This document shows, one piece after another, positions 51,112 to 62,100 of a stretch of DNA of 64,000 bases. Source of the stretch: Rhizaria sp. SCN 62-66 (taxonomy: Eukaryota; Rhizaria, unplaced); contig MEDY01000012.1 in assembly GCA_001724265.1 (NCBI GenBank), positions 62,001-126,000 of the forward strand. The letters are read 5' to 3'. The notes below the pieces were generated by a model that ran no database searches, was not told where the DNA came from, and worked only from the letters and a program-made list of their open reading frames with translations. The translations under genes were made by a program, and so were the position numbers. Position 1 is the stretch's first letter. Each line of letters opens with the position of its first letter.

Positions 51112-54100
51112 GCTGCGGCGGCTGCCAGGCGTCAGAGCAACTTCGACCGCGCCAGCTCCCGCGTTCTGCGCGAGGTTGACTCTGCGCTAGTGAAGCTCAT
51201 CACGGGCGTGCGTACCAGCGATCAGCGCGCGCGCGAGAGTCGGCGCGCCGCCCGCGCGGCCGAGGGCGACACGGACGGGCTGCAGAGGCAGGCTCTGCGG
51301 TCGACCGAGAGCATTCTCGCTGAGCTGACGTGCAAGGACACGCTGCAGGTCGGCAAGAAGAACAAGGGCAAGAGCAAGAAGCATGGCAAGAACGAGCACA
51401 ATGGTTGCGTTTCTACGCTTGATGCTGCTTGTCCTCACGCGAACTCGCGGTCGTACCTGTCTTCATCCAGCTCCGGCAAGCACCGGCGCAGTAGCGCCAG
51501 CGGCCGCAGCGGCAGCAGCGCGACGCGGTCCGCGATCGCCAACGCCGTGCTAAGCTCGCGCCCCTTGGCGGCCACGATCGACGCCGCAGTGCTGTTGATC
51601 GCGTCCCAACGCATGGCCGACATGGCGCTGTCGTCGATCCTGCGCACCATCGTCGCCGTGCGCGCGTCGCCGGGGCTGAGCCGCATCGTCGAGGCGCACC
51701 TGCTCCCGTCGCTTCCGCACTTCCGCGTTGCGCTCGGCTTCGGCCTCCACGTCGGCTGGATGGTCGAAGGCGCGATCGGCTCCAACAAGAAGCTCGACGC
51801 TGCCTACGTCTCCCCGCACGTGCAGCTGACCGAGACGCTTGAGTCGGCGACGAAGCACTACGGCGTGCCGCTGCTGATGAGTGGCGAGTTCGTCGCGCTT
51901 CTGTCGCCGGCGATGCGCGTGTTGTGCCGCAGGCTCGACCGCGTGGTCATCCCGAACAACAGCTACACTGCGCCGACGGCCGCCGCGACGACGGCCGACC
52001 AGCAGCAGGTCGCGGCTGGCGGCGGCAAGACGGCGGCGTCCTCTGGTAGCGCTACTGCGTCGACTTCGAACGGCGGCGCAAGCGCAAGCGCAAGCGTGAA
52101 CGCGAATCAGAAGGCCGCGCTCTGGATGGATCTCTACACGTTTGACATCAACAACGAGGCACTCGACGACACCGCCTTCGGCCCGCTTTTGCCCGAAGAC
52201 CTCGAGCTCGCATACGCGGCCGTCACCGACGCACAGGCAGCGGCGCGCGCTGCGGCCGAGGAGGCCGAGGCAGCGCGCCAGCTGCAGCTGCAGTTGCAGC
52301 TCCAAGCCCAGGCCCAGGTGCAGGCTCAAGCCCGTGCACAGGCTCTTGCGCAGGCTCAGCAGCAGAACGCGACGCCTGCAAGTGCCTGGCGTGGCGGCAA
52401 GAACAACGGGGCGCTCGACGAGTCTAATGCCATTACCGGGACGCCTGGGACACTTATGCGCGGAAAGTCTCACCGCCGCAGTCTCATTCAGCAGCAACAA
52501 CAGCAGCAACAAATGGGCGATGCGCTGAACTCTTCGAACGGTGGTATTACGAGTGGTATCTTTGGTGGTGCAAACGGGTTTAACTTCAACGCCACCAATA
52601 GTGTCAATGGCGAGGCGGTCGCTTCTGTGACCGGCTCGGTGCGACAAAAGCACCGTCGTCGCCGTGGCAGTGCTATCAAGCAGTCGCTGCAGCCACAGAC
52701 CGTGTCTGTCCAGCAGCAGCAACAACTACAGCAAGGTGGTGACTTGAGCGTGCTTGAGCGTGCGAACTCGAACTCCTCCGGCTCATCGTCCGCGTCTTCT
52801 TCCGCCGCTGCCGCGTCTTCATCGTCAGCCGCGACGGCGACGACGAACAGCAGCAGCAGCAGCTCCTGCATCGTGACCATCGGCGCGCCCGTCGCGATGG
52901 GCAGCGGCCTGAACAACGCCAACTTTGGCGCGATCGCGATCAGCCCGTCGGTTACCGTACACTCGCAACATACCTCGTCATCGTCGTCGTCCTCGCTGCC
53001 CTCATCCGCCTCCACCGGCACCGCGGTGACCACCCCCGCCGCTGGCGCCGCCGCGGCCGCCTTTGGGTTTCCTCCCGCGGCTGCAACGACAAGTGATGCA
53101 ACCGCGACGCATATCAGCAACAACGGCAGCAGCGGTAGTGGCAATGGCAACGGCAGCGGCAGTCTCACCGCGGCAGCTGCCCCCCAGACGAGTGACTTCT
53201 TCACTCTTCCGGGACTCGACTTAAACAACAACATGAACCCCAATGTCGGCCCTCTCGGCGCTACTGGCCCCGGCGTTGGCGGCGTTGGTGGGGCAGGAAG
53301 GGGCTTCCTGCGTCCGACCGTCCTGGGCGACCCCCTCGACGTTGTCGTCGAGTCGGAGGGCGACGAGGAGGAGGAGGCCAACTCGCCGCGCAATCTCCTC
53401 TCGAACACCCACGCCAACGCTGCCGCCCGCGCGAACGCGCATATGCATGCTTCGCATATGCATGCTCCTGCCACCGGTCACACTCACGGCCACGACGCTG
53501 ACGGCGATGCGGTCATTGACCTCATCACGCCCGGCGCTGCCGCTACTGGCACTCGTGTCGCCAATAACCATCCCGGCGCGATGCGTCCCCAGCAGAACAA
53601 GCCGCGCGGCGGCGAGGAGGAAGGCGAGGAGGAGGGCGAGGACAACTACGACTTCAACGTCACGACCCCCGCGAGCATCGCCGTCGCCACGCTGTCTCGC
53701 CCTCGCGGCAGCGGCAGCGCGCTGCTGTCCCGCGGCGCCCACGGCAGCGCCGGCATCAGCCACAGCCAGAGCGGCAAAGCGCCAGCCGCCGGACTGCACT
53801 CGGACACGATGTACTACCGCCGCTCGCGCGACACGGCGCCGCCTACTCTCTCGCGCCCCGGCTCCGAATCAGTGTCCACGGCCGGCAACGGCGCCGGCGC
53901 CGGGGCGGATGGGACGAACGCGCACGACGGTGTCGGCTTCGAGTCGCCGCCGCCCATCGCCGCGATGCTTTCCCCCGTCGTGCAGCCGCAGCAGCCGTCT
54001 CAGCCTTTTGCTCCAGCTTTCGCGGCTGTTGCGACCGTGCCGTCGGCAGTGCCGCGCACATCGCGCGGCGCGTCGTCGCGCCCGGAGCTGACACAGTCTA

Positions 54101-55860
54101 ACTCGATGGACGCACGGCCCGAGCTCATTAAGGACGCCAGTAATGACACCGTCACAATGGCGACTGCGCTGGTCGAGGCGCGGCTGCAGCTAATGGTCAA
54201 CAACGCTGGTAACTCCAAGGCCGTCGTGACGCTGCCCGCGTACGAGGCCACTGGGCCCCGCCTCTCGGCCTCGCGTCCCGGCCCCGCCGGCTCTGGCTCC
54301 GGTCCGAACGCCGGCGCTGGCGCAGGTGCGGGCGGGCTGGAGAGGGGCAGTGTGACCGCGATGCGGCCTGCGCGTGGCTCAATCACAGCGGCAGCGACAG
54401 GAACTGGGGCGACTGGGATTGACAGCTTCGGGGCAAGCGCCACTGCCGGCACTGGCGCCCCGCAGCACCCCTACAGTTACAGCCTCGGGACCGCGAATCC
54501 GCCAAACTACAGCAGCTCGCTTTCGCCGTCGAATATGAACACGAGCGGGTACAACGCTGCCAACGGCATGATGTTCCCGTCCGCCCAGGGCCAGCCCAAC
54601 GGCTACCCGCACAGCCACAGCCCCGGCCACGGGGGGTACGACGGCAACGACGCGTCCTACTCGCAGTCGCATTCGCACAGCGGGTACTCTCAGAGCGGGT
54701 ACTCGCAGCTAGGCCGCGGCAGCGCGAGCGCCCACACGCTCCCGCAGCTGCTGCCGATGCCGTTCCTCGCCAAGGCCCCGTCCGACGGCTCTGCGTCGTC
54801 GAACGCGACGGGGTCGTCGCTGACCGTCTCGTCGCCCGGGTCGAGCACCAGCTCCGCGTTCCACGGCTTCGTGCCGTCGCCCAACAACAACAGCAGCAAC
54901 AACTACAACGGCAACTTCAACATCAACAATAGCATGAACAATAATACCAGCAGCTACAGTCAGAATGCGGGTTACTTCCCACAGAACAACAGCAACACGT
55001 TCGCGACGAACGCTGCGGTTGATATCTCTGTTTCCACCGTCAGTAGCAACAACACGACCGCCAGTGCTCTGCCCCCCATTCCCCCGACTCCCGCTGCTGC
55101 CGCTGCCACAGCATACGCCGCAGCCTCTGCCGCCTCTGCCGCTGCCGCAGCCACCGCCGCCGCCTCCGCTGCCGCTGCTTCCGCGGCCGCCAACGCCCAG
55201 CTGCCGTCCGCGCGCACGGCGGCGCACGCGCTGCTGGTCTCTTTGTTGCAGCAGTCTAGCGGCGGCCTGCGCGCTTTCGGAGATGACACCGTCTTCCGCG
55301 CGCGGTCTAGCGAGGGCCCCTCGCCCGCAGCTACGGCGCCCTTCGCGCCGCCCAGCCTCGAGTCGATGGAGGCCGAGTACGCGCTGTATGAACGCGCCGC
55401 ACTGGCCCGCCTTGACCCCGAAGACCTGCGCACGCGCTCTGGCCCCGCCTTCGTGAGAGGTTTTGCGCCGCTTGACGCCGCTGAGATCGCGCACTGCCGC
55501 GGCAAGGCGCGTGCCGCGCTGGCGGCGCTGGCGGACGCAGAGAACGCGGGGACCGAGATCGCGAGCAACGCCGCCGTGATGGCGCAGCTGCCGCAACTGC
55601 CCGCGCTGGAGGAGGGCCGCACATCGGTGCCGGTGACGGCGCTGCAGAGGGGCATCCCGCGCGCTTTCCACGCGCACACGGCGCTGGGCATGCACCACTA
55701 CGTGCGTGGGCGCTGGGGCCGCGCGCGGCTGCACCTGCTGCGCGCCGCCGAGGTGTACCCCGACGGCGACGAGTCGCAGCTCCCCGTGGTCAAGTTCATG
55801 GCTGAGCACAATTTCATCGCGCCGCCTGGGTGGAAGGGCTACCGTGTGCTCGAGCTGTAA
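25657..55860 (+). CDS. Giant membrane adenylyl cyclase with voltage-sensor-like domain (two internal UAG codons)
   Basis: An ATG at 25657 (in-frame TGA at 25636) runs to TAA at 55858-55860: 10,067 codons of one frame, interrupted only by TAG at codons 1188 and 5832. Recognisable order: a four-helix voltage-sensor-like module (1417-1552) whose S4 has Arg at 1537, 1540, 1543 and 1546; TM5 (~4750-4768); an apparent extracellular sensor region; TM6 (~5446-5470); a HAMP-like linker with VVRPLRNMMMLVREV; the first half of a class III cyclase domain (metal Asp 5756 and 5799); the second half (~8639-8770, then DLYTFDINNE near 8825); and a helical tail with HHYVRGRWGRARLHLL and APPGWKGYRVLEL. Lys5795 and Asp8714 sit where adenine-selecting residues occur, so it should bind ATP if active. 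The family, seen in oomycetes, diatoms and ciliates, is usually 1-2 thousand residues; here low-complexity inserts make up most of the length. Under the standard code it would be split into three genes. Confidence 0.85.
26197..26244 (+). repeat. GGC trinucleotide tract (poly-Gly)
   Basis: Fifteen GGC codons followed by one GGT give 16 glycines. The pure codon run is a true microsatellite and probably length-variable. It lies in the N-terminal low-complexity region of the cyclase. Confidence 0.9.
26536..26607 (+). repeat. CAG/CAA poly-Gln tract
   Basis: 24 consecutive glutamine codons with CAG and CAA interspersed, in the N-terminal region of the cyclase. The mixed codons suggest an older tract than the pure CAG run at 51043. 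Confidence 0.9.
29218..29220 (+). other. In-frame UAG codon 1188 of the cyclase gene
   Basis: TAG is followed by 16 open codons of the same Ala/Arg-rich composition and then an in-frame ATG at 29269. A standard reading would need a stop and a new start 48 GC-rich bases apart with no promoter room. No domain bridges this site, so it is the least securely proven of the three UAG codons. Confidence 0.68.
29905..30312 (+). other. Voltage-sensor-like transmembrane domain
   Basis: Four hydrophobic segments in close succession: VVIVLTVVVLWTIIMF, YGVSFGLLIVEMVVSI, YNFIIDAIVLFTLLF and an S4-like helix MRYIRLVRMLRLAGY with four Arg spaced every third residue. An acidic residue is present in S2 (VEM) and in S3 (IIDA), as expected for gating-charge partners. 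No pore helix pair follows directly; low-complexity sequence does. Confidence 0.8.
42883..43090 (+). other. First half of class III adenylyl cyclase domain
   Basis: Contains GFCDVRQFTDATEYL (first metal-binding Asp, residue 5756), MIYVNGIADIVHE and NKNVGDAFLLVW (Lys5795 and second metal Asp 5799). This is the beta1-alpha1 to beta2-beta3 part of the fold. On its own it lacks the rest of the domain, which lies at 51571-52155 in the same frame. Confidence 0.9.
43150..43152 (+). other. In-frame UAG codon 5832, inside the interrupted cyclase domain
   Basis: TAG sits within a poly-Ser stretch that continues on both sides (SSSGSSSS before; Asn-Leu then eight Ser after). The 29 following codons up to 43240 are open, and the first in-frame ATG downstream is only at 43378. 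Because the two halves of a single cyclase domain lie on either side, translation must cross this codon for a complete enzyme. Confidence 0.9.
45631..45717 (+). repeat. GAT/GAC poly-Asp tract
   Basis: 29 codons, all Asp except one Asn (AAC), in mixed GAT and GAC codons within the low-complexity insert of the cyclase domain. It makes a strongly acidic patch between basic Arg/Ser-rich and Ala-rich segments. Confidence 0.9.
48467..48597 (+). repeat. Gly-Ser/Thr-Gly repeat
   Basis: A run of short units of the type TGSG/AGSG/GSGS coded by GGC/GGT/GGA and TCT/TCA/ACA/ACT mixtures. It is a flexible-linker-like segment inside the insert. Similar GSGS runs occur near 44610-44670. Confidence 0.75.
51043..51105 (+). 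repeat. Pure CAG microsatellite (poly-Gln)
   Basis: 21 uninterrupted CAG codons followed by CAA CAG, giving 23 Gln. This is the longest perfect trinucleotide run I see in the window and the best candidate for length polymorphism. It sits about 470 bases before the second cyclase half. Confidence 0.93.
51571..52155 (+). other. Second half of class III adenylyl cyclase domain
   Basis: Begins with a helix (ADMALSSILRTIVAVRASPG), then FRVALGFGLHVGWMVEGAIG, KKLDAAYVSPHVQLTETLE, SATKHYGVPLLMSGEFV and, after a short insert, LWMDLYTFDINNE. Asp8714 matches the adenine-contacting Asp of adenylyl cyclases. At the positions of the catalytic Asn and Arg (NxxxR) the sequence shows Gln8723 and Thr8727 by eye alignment. 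Confidence 0.87.
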
Positions 55861-56158
55861 ACACATCACGTACTCTGTTCTTAACCACGCTTTCATCATA
55901 ATCGTTGTAAGACAAGAAGAGATGAGTTGATGAACAGAAGATATTCTTGTTCTGTATTATTCTTTTCTTTAAATTATGGTTTTCATTTCATTTCAAAAAT
56001 TACTGTTTTATCTATAGTATAATTACCTAGTGAAAATTATTATTGCATTATTGAACCCCAATCAATACATATTATCTCGTTGAATTTACCAATAATCATA
56101 TTAAGGTAAACATGACACAATGACGACAGCTACGCGCTCACAGAAAGCATCCATATGC
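55861..56158. other. Convergent intergenic region (3' flanks)
   Basis: A short, very AT-rich gap between the cyclase stop and the Patched-like stop on the other strand. It should hold both 3' UTRs. Nothing else is recognisable. Confidence 0.7.
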
Positions 56159-59100
56159 TTACTGCGTCGCAGCGCCCACATCCACAAACATGTCATCGGG
56201 GTCGTCCATCCTCAGCACACCGCGCTCGCCCAAGTCGTGCGCCTTGCCCGCCCGCGACGCCAGCGCGGGCCCGTTGGGGTCGCTGTAGCCCAGCGACCAC
56301 CACCCGCTGCCGGCGGCGCCGCGCGTGGTGCCCACCGCCGCAGCCGCGGCCGTCGCGGAGCCGCCCTCACCGGGGCCCAGCCCCGCGTCGACTGCGGCGG
56401 TTGCAGCGGCGTTCTCCTCGCGGCGCGCCTCGCGCACGCGGTCCTTGACCATCTCGCGCGTGTAGCCGAACTCGGCCGCGTCCTTGACGTCCTCGGGCGC
56501 CGCCCCGGACCGCAAGAGCACCTCGACGCGCTGCCGCGCCGCCGCCTGCACGTTGGACGCCGGCAGCGGGTCCACGTGCGCGGGGGCGCCTCGCAGCGCG
56601 AGCTCGACCGCGGACGAGTGCAGAGCGCGCCGGGCCGGCGTGCCGGCGGCAGTGCCGGCGTGGGGGCCGCCCGCGCGCGCGTTGGTGCTGTACTGCGCCG
56701 TGTCGTCGTTGCCGTACCACGGCGTGCCGTCGGCGCCGTACGCGCGAGTGACGCTGTTGCGAGGCCGGTTGCTGCGGCGGCGACGGCAGCAGCCCGACGA
56801 CGACGCCTGAGCATCATCGTCCGCAGCGGCCGCTGCGTTATCGGCGCCGCGGCCGTTGTCGTCATCGTCGCGACTCTGGTAATCGTTGCAGCAGCCGCAG
56901 CAGTAGCAGCCGCAGCACGCTCTATGCACGCTGTCGCCCGCCTTGGACACCGTGCGCACGCAGCGGCGCCAGCACAGCGTGGTCGCGATGGCGGCGTAGA
57001 TGTTGCTGAAGGTCGACGAGGGCCCGATGAGGAGCAGCAGCACGGGGATGACCGCAATGGCGACGAAAACGCTATAGATCTGGCATAGGAAGAAGAGGAT
57101 CGCAAAGGAGCGGAAAATCGCGGTGGAGGAGATGAAGAGGAAGACCAACGGGACAAGCGTGACAAGGAAGGCGCAGATGACGGGGAAGCTGTTCTTGGTC
57201 AGGGTCTCGCGGACGCGGTCGTAGGGGTTGAACGCCGAAGCGTTGAGGTAGCCCTCGACGATGAGTGTGAAGTGGACCGCCGACACACCCGGGATGACCA
57301 GCAGCGGCACCGTGGTGACCAGACCGGCGTTGTACTGCAAGGCGGCGACGAGTCCGACAAGCACGCAGACCACGCTCGCGGCCGCCACGGCGACGAGGAA
57401 GGAGAGAAAGATGTGGCCCGTGGCGAGAAATACGGCGACGAAGACCATAGCGATTGTGAGACCCGTGCCTTGCACAAGTTCACGACCCTGAAGAAAGAAA
57501 GAGTAAATAAAGGTTGAAGCGGTAATGAGTTCGTTGTGATGAGACTTTGACATGAGTTAATGCGTAGTGGGATTCTAGTCGTTTGCGAATAGGCGTACCA
57601 TTTCAGAGAGGAAGAAGTAGAAGTGCCAGGGGTCCCACATGGTGATGACGCCAAACTGGAAGCCCGTGTGCGTGCCGACAGAGAGCGTGGACTGGCCGCG
57701 GATGGGGCCGACGTGGCCCGCGATGGCGTCGAACGACACCGGCCCGAACGAAGTGGGGTTGGCGCTGGTGTTGGGCGACCCGTCGGGGTTGACCGCGTTC
57801 ACGCGCGACAGGGGCGACGCGGCACCGGCGGCCACGCCTGCACCAGAGTCAGTGTCGCTGTCGTTGGCCATGACGCGATACACATCAGCGAGGACGTCGG
57901 AGTGTGACAAGGATAGCTGAGACTCACCATCAGCATCTGAATCAGAGTCACTGTTCGAGTCCGAATCCTCTGGCGCGTCGGAGTCATAGCTGAGGGTTTT
58001 CTTGTTCAAACCCGTAATCGGCACAGCAGCAGCGGGACTGACCGTCGGCGCAATACGGACGTCTTGCGGCAGAAAGCGGTCGACTGAAGCGAACAAGTCC
58101 TGGAAGAAAAGCGTGACGTTGCCGTCGTTGCTGGCATTGTAGGGCGCAGCGTAGTTGGCGCAGCTCGACGACGGGGAAAGAGGACCGAGGAAGGCCGTGG
58201 TGAAGGCCTCCCAGACCCAGAAGAGCCGCTTGCCGTCGTAGTAGTTGATTGAGCTCGACTGGGACAGATCGACCTATGAGAAGACAAACAAACGAGCATG
58301 ATCAGAATATTGAGTTAAGTAAAATGAGGATGGGATTTAATCAATAAAGTTGAGCAAAACAGCATTCGAAATTGGAGTGATCAGACGCACCTGCACTGTG
58401 AAAAGGCGTGTAGAGATAGTACTGAAGTCAATGATCGCTCCCGGCAGCACGCTACTGTTCGCGGTGAGCTTCACATCGAAAACATAGTCGCGACCATTCG
58501 CAGTGGCAAGATTGATAGCTTTGTTGCTGATCTCAGTCGCTGCGACTTCGAGCGCAAACTGGGAGCTCGGCCGGTACCACGCAGGCGTCCGGCTCTCGTA
58601 GCCAGGTAGCGAGCTGAGAAGAGAGCTTACAGTCACCTGCGACGGAGTGAGGCCGCCACTATACATCGTATTGTCGCTGAAGCGACTGTTTGACGACAGC
58701 GCGCGGTTACGGTGACGCAACCATTCGCGACGTAGCTTTCGATGCACGCTGTCGCTGGCAATAAACCCATCATCACTGCCGATAGCGCTGTGACTTTCAC
58801 CAGTAGAGTTATCGTCTCGTCGCTGCTTTTGCTTGTTGCTGGTAGTGTTCGTAAGAATAAGATCTTCATCATCTGGCACGTGAAACACCAGCATATCACG
58901 GTACTTTTCGTAGCATCTAATGTCCGCACCCTGATCCTTGCAGTCGCCTTCCAGCGCCACAAATGTGAAGAAGTAGTCCCAGAACTTGTCCTCAGTGAGC
59001 GTTGTGTTGCGCATGCCGCCGGGGACGTTCTGCAGGCCGTACTGCGACACGGAGCCGGTGGCCATCCAGTCCGAGAGCTCCGCAATCAGACACGTCGGCC

Positions 59101-62100
59101 CCGTTGTGTTGGACTGCGCCAGCAGCCGCAGCCGGTCGTTAGACACGCCGAGGATGCCGCAGAAGTCCATAATGCAGTTGCGCATGGCGAACAAGTCCAC
59201 GGAGTTGTCCGTGCTGACGAGATCCGTCCACACCGGCTCGCCGAAGGACCAGGGGTCGAGCGTGTTGGCCGTGGAGCGGTCCACGGGCCGGTACGCGTTG
59301 AGCCCGAAGCTGAAGTCGAGCACGATGCTGCTGCCAAAGCGGAACTGCGCGCGCGCCGCCGTGAAAGCGTTGATGGGGTGCGTGTCGACGAAGATGGCGC
59401 TCGTGACGGACCGGCTGTCAATCGTGATGAGCGTGCAAAAGTACACGAACACGCCCACAATCAGCGCGCCCAGAAACAGCACCGCAAGGCGGTTCTTCAC
59501 CAGGAACAGAAGCATGCGCGTGTGAAACAGCGTCTCGAACGGGCTCAGACGCGCGTACTCACCGGACCCCGCGCCGCCGCCGAGACCACCGCCGGCCACC
59601 GCGGCGGCGCCAGCGCCTCTACTGGGGCCAGCGCCGCTGGCCCCGGCCGCGCCGCCGCTGCTGTTGTTGCCATCGCCGTTGTTGGAACCGAGCAACGGAC
59701 CCGTTGAGGCAGCGCCGCCGCCCGCGCCGCCGCTGCCGCCGCCGCCGGTCTCGGCGTCCAGCCCCTGAAGCCTGGCGAGCGAGATGTCCTTGCGGTAGGG
59801 CCGGAAGCAGATGCAGCAGCGGCGGTCGTAGAGGTACTTGTGGTGGCACGTGATCGCCGCGGGCCAAACAAGGATGATGAGGATGAAGTAGACGATCGCG
59901 AGCACCGCCGCAAAGAGCGAGAAAGCGCGCAGGGCGGGCAGTCGGAGCGCGATGTTGACCAGCATGGCGAGCACGAGCGCGCCGATGGCCAACGCGAGCG
60001 TAAAGGACGAGGAGCGGAACGTCCACGAAAGCCGCCGCCAGATCCAGGACGGCATGTACCGCTTCGAGGCCTCAAGTGGTCGCAGCGCGTCGGCCGTGAT
60101 GGCCGCGATGTACTGCGCGCGCAGCCGCTGCCGGCTCGCCGTGTCGCCCCCGCCGGCGGCACCCTCGCCGCCCGCGGCCGCGGCGTCGGCGTCCGCGTTG
60201 CCGCGGTTGCCGCGGCCCCGACTGTTCGTGTTGAACGCGAAATCGTCGTCGTCGTCGTCGTAGTCGTAGTCGTACCCACTGCCGTTGGGGCCGCCCGCGC
60301 CGTCGCCGCCGTCGCCCGCGGCGGCGTCGCCCTCCGCGCGTAGCTGCAGCCGGCCGGAGCGCGCGAGGATGGGGATGGGCGCGTACAGCCGCTCGGCCTG
60401 GTCCCAGCGGTTCATGTAGATGATGACGAGGAAGTGGCCGACAAACATCATGACGACGACGGCGAGCAGGTGAAAGAGCCCGATGTACTCATAGCCGCAA
60501 GCGCGGTAGAGCAGGTACGCGGGCGCGCAGCCGCCGAGGAAGAGCGACATGGCCGCGACGGCGAGGATGCTGGAGCGAAGGTAGATCGCCATGCCCAGCC
60601 AGAGCGTGATCACAGAGGCGATGAGCAGAGGCGAAGACAAGAAAAGCTCCTCGGCGAACAGTCCCTCGAGCGCGCCGGACTTAATGGCCTCAAATGTGAT
60701 CGAGATCTGGGGCTCGAAGAAGGAGCTGCTCGAGATGACGGTCGACAGAAAGTCCTGCACCACGTAGTTCTCGATGTCTTTGGTCTGGGCCGCTTGGTCG
60801 ATGATCGACGTGTTGAACCCTTCCAGCGGCAGCGCCATCTTGAACCGCGAGCGCACGGCGCGCCCAGTCGGGTTCCCGTTGCCGAACGTCATATCCACCA
60901 GGTCGAACCACTGCGGCGACACCGGCGCCGATGCGTACAAGTTAAGCCGCCTGTTCTTGATGTTCTCGTCGAGCTGTCCGTCGGCGGTGAGCAGCCCCAT
61001 GGGGATGCAGACGCCGTCGTCGCACGTGGCTGGGTCCACCGGGGTCGCCGCGGGGCGCAGGTAAGCCGCGCACGTGCCAGGGTCGTTAAACGAGTCGTCG
61101 TCGACCTGGATCGTCTCGCGCGGGCCCGCTCCGGCGCGCGCGCTGTTGTTGCTGCGTGAGTACTGACGGCCGAGCTGCTCGAATTGCGCGGAAAGCGCTT
61201 CCAGCTCGGCGAGCTGCTTGCGCAGGTTGTCTCCCGGGAAGCGCGGCGCCATGCGCCGGGCCGCCGCGGCGATGCGCGCAGAGCGGGCTAGGATTTGGTC
61301 ACTGATGCTCTTAATGTCTCTAGCGTCGCCATCAATAGAAGTCGAACGCGAGCGGCGCGCCAACTCGCGACTGGGGACGTGGCTCAGCTTGCGGCGCGGG
61401 TCGTCTGGCGCCGGCGGGCGGAAGCGCGGCAAGCCGTCGGCCAGTAACAGGTCGCGCGAAAACTTGGGGTGCGTCGGGGGCATCGACGCCTCAGCAGAAT
61501 CACTTTGTGTCGAGGCGTGCTTAGACGCCTTGAACGGAACCCGGTTGGGCGCGTTCGCCGTGGAGTCGCGCTGGACGTGGGTGGTTTTTGACCGCAGGTG
61601 CGACGGCAGTGTCGCCTGTGTCTTGAAGCCCCGGGACGCGCGACCGCCGCTGCCCGCATCCGTGGGGTACAGCTCGTCACTCTCAGCCTCGTCGGCGGCG
61701 AGCGAGGCCGTTGAGAAGTTGTACGGCGGGACGTTGTCGACGTTTGACACCGCGGGGATGAGCGTGCCCGCGTGCCACGCGCAGCCGACTTCGCCAACGT
61801 AGCGGCTGTTGTAGTAAGCGAGGTTCACCAGCGTCTGGTTCAGAATACTGTGAAAGTTAGGAAGCAAGGAAGCAACAATTTATGAAAATTGTGATGAGAT
61901 CAAGATCATATGGGTTGACGGCGTTGTGTAACGATTGATACAATTGAATATAGCAAAATGGTGATGTAAAACATGCGGGCTGTTAACTTGGGACGTACTA
62001 GACTGCGGTGTCATCATCCCATAAAAATGCGACTGTAGCCGACATATAGCGTGACAGAAGCTGGTTATCTTCAGCACCTTCAATAGCGTAGCCAGTCGTG

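Noticed and set aside
43240-55860. Treating 43240-55860 (and 11708-17146, 29269-43152) as separate genes
   Set aside because: At 43240 the frame begins with GTG; the first ATG is at 43378. There is no AT-rich intergenic DNA before any of the three, and the last one would start in the middle of a cyclase domain.
55900-55912. TGTAA as a poly(A) signal, seen after the three + strand genes
   Set aside because: None of the four - strand genes has it in its 3' flank, and a five-base match in AT-rich DNA is expected by chance.
57575-58096. A 173-codon frame on the - strand ending in TAG at 57575, which would be a real TAG stop
   Set aside because: The frame continues by a clean phase-0 splice (donor GTACGC at 57598, acceptor TTCTTCAG) into TM8 of the Patched-like protein; the TAG is intronic.
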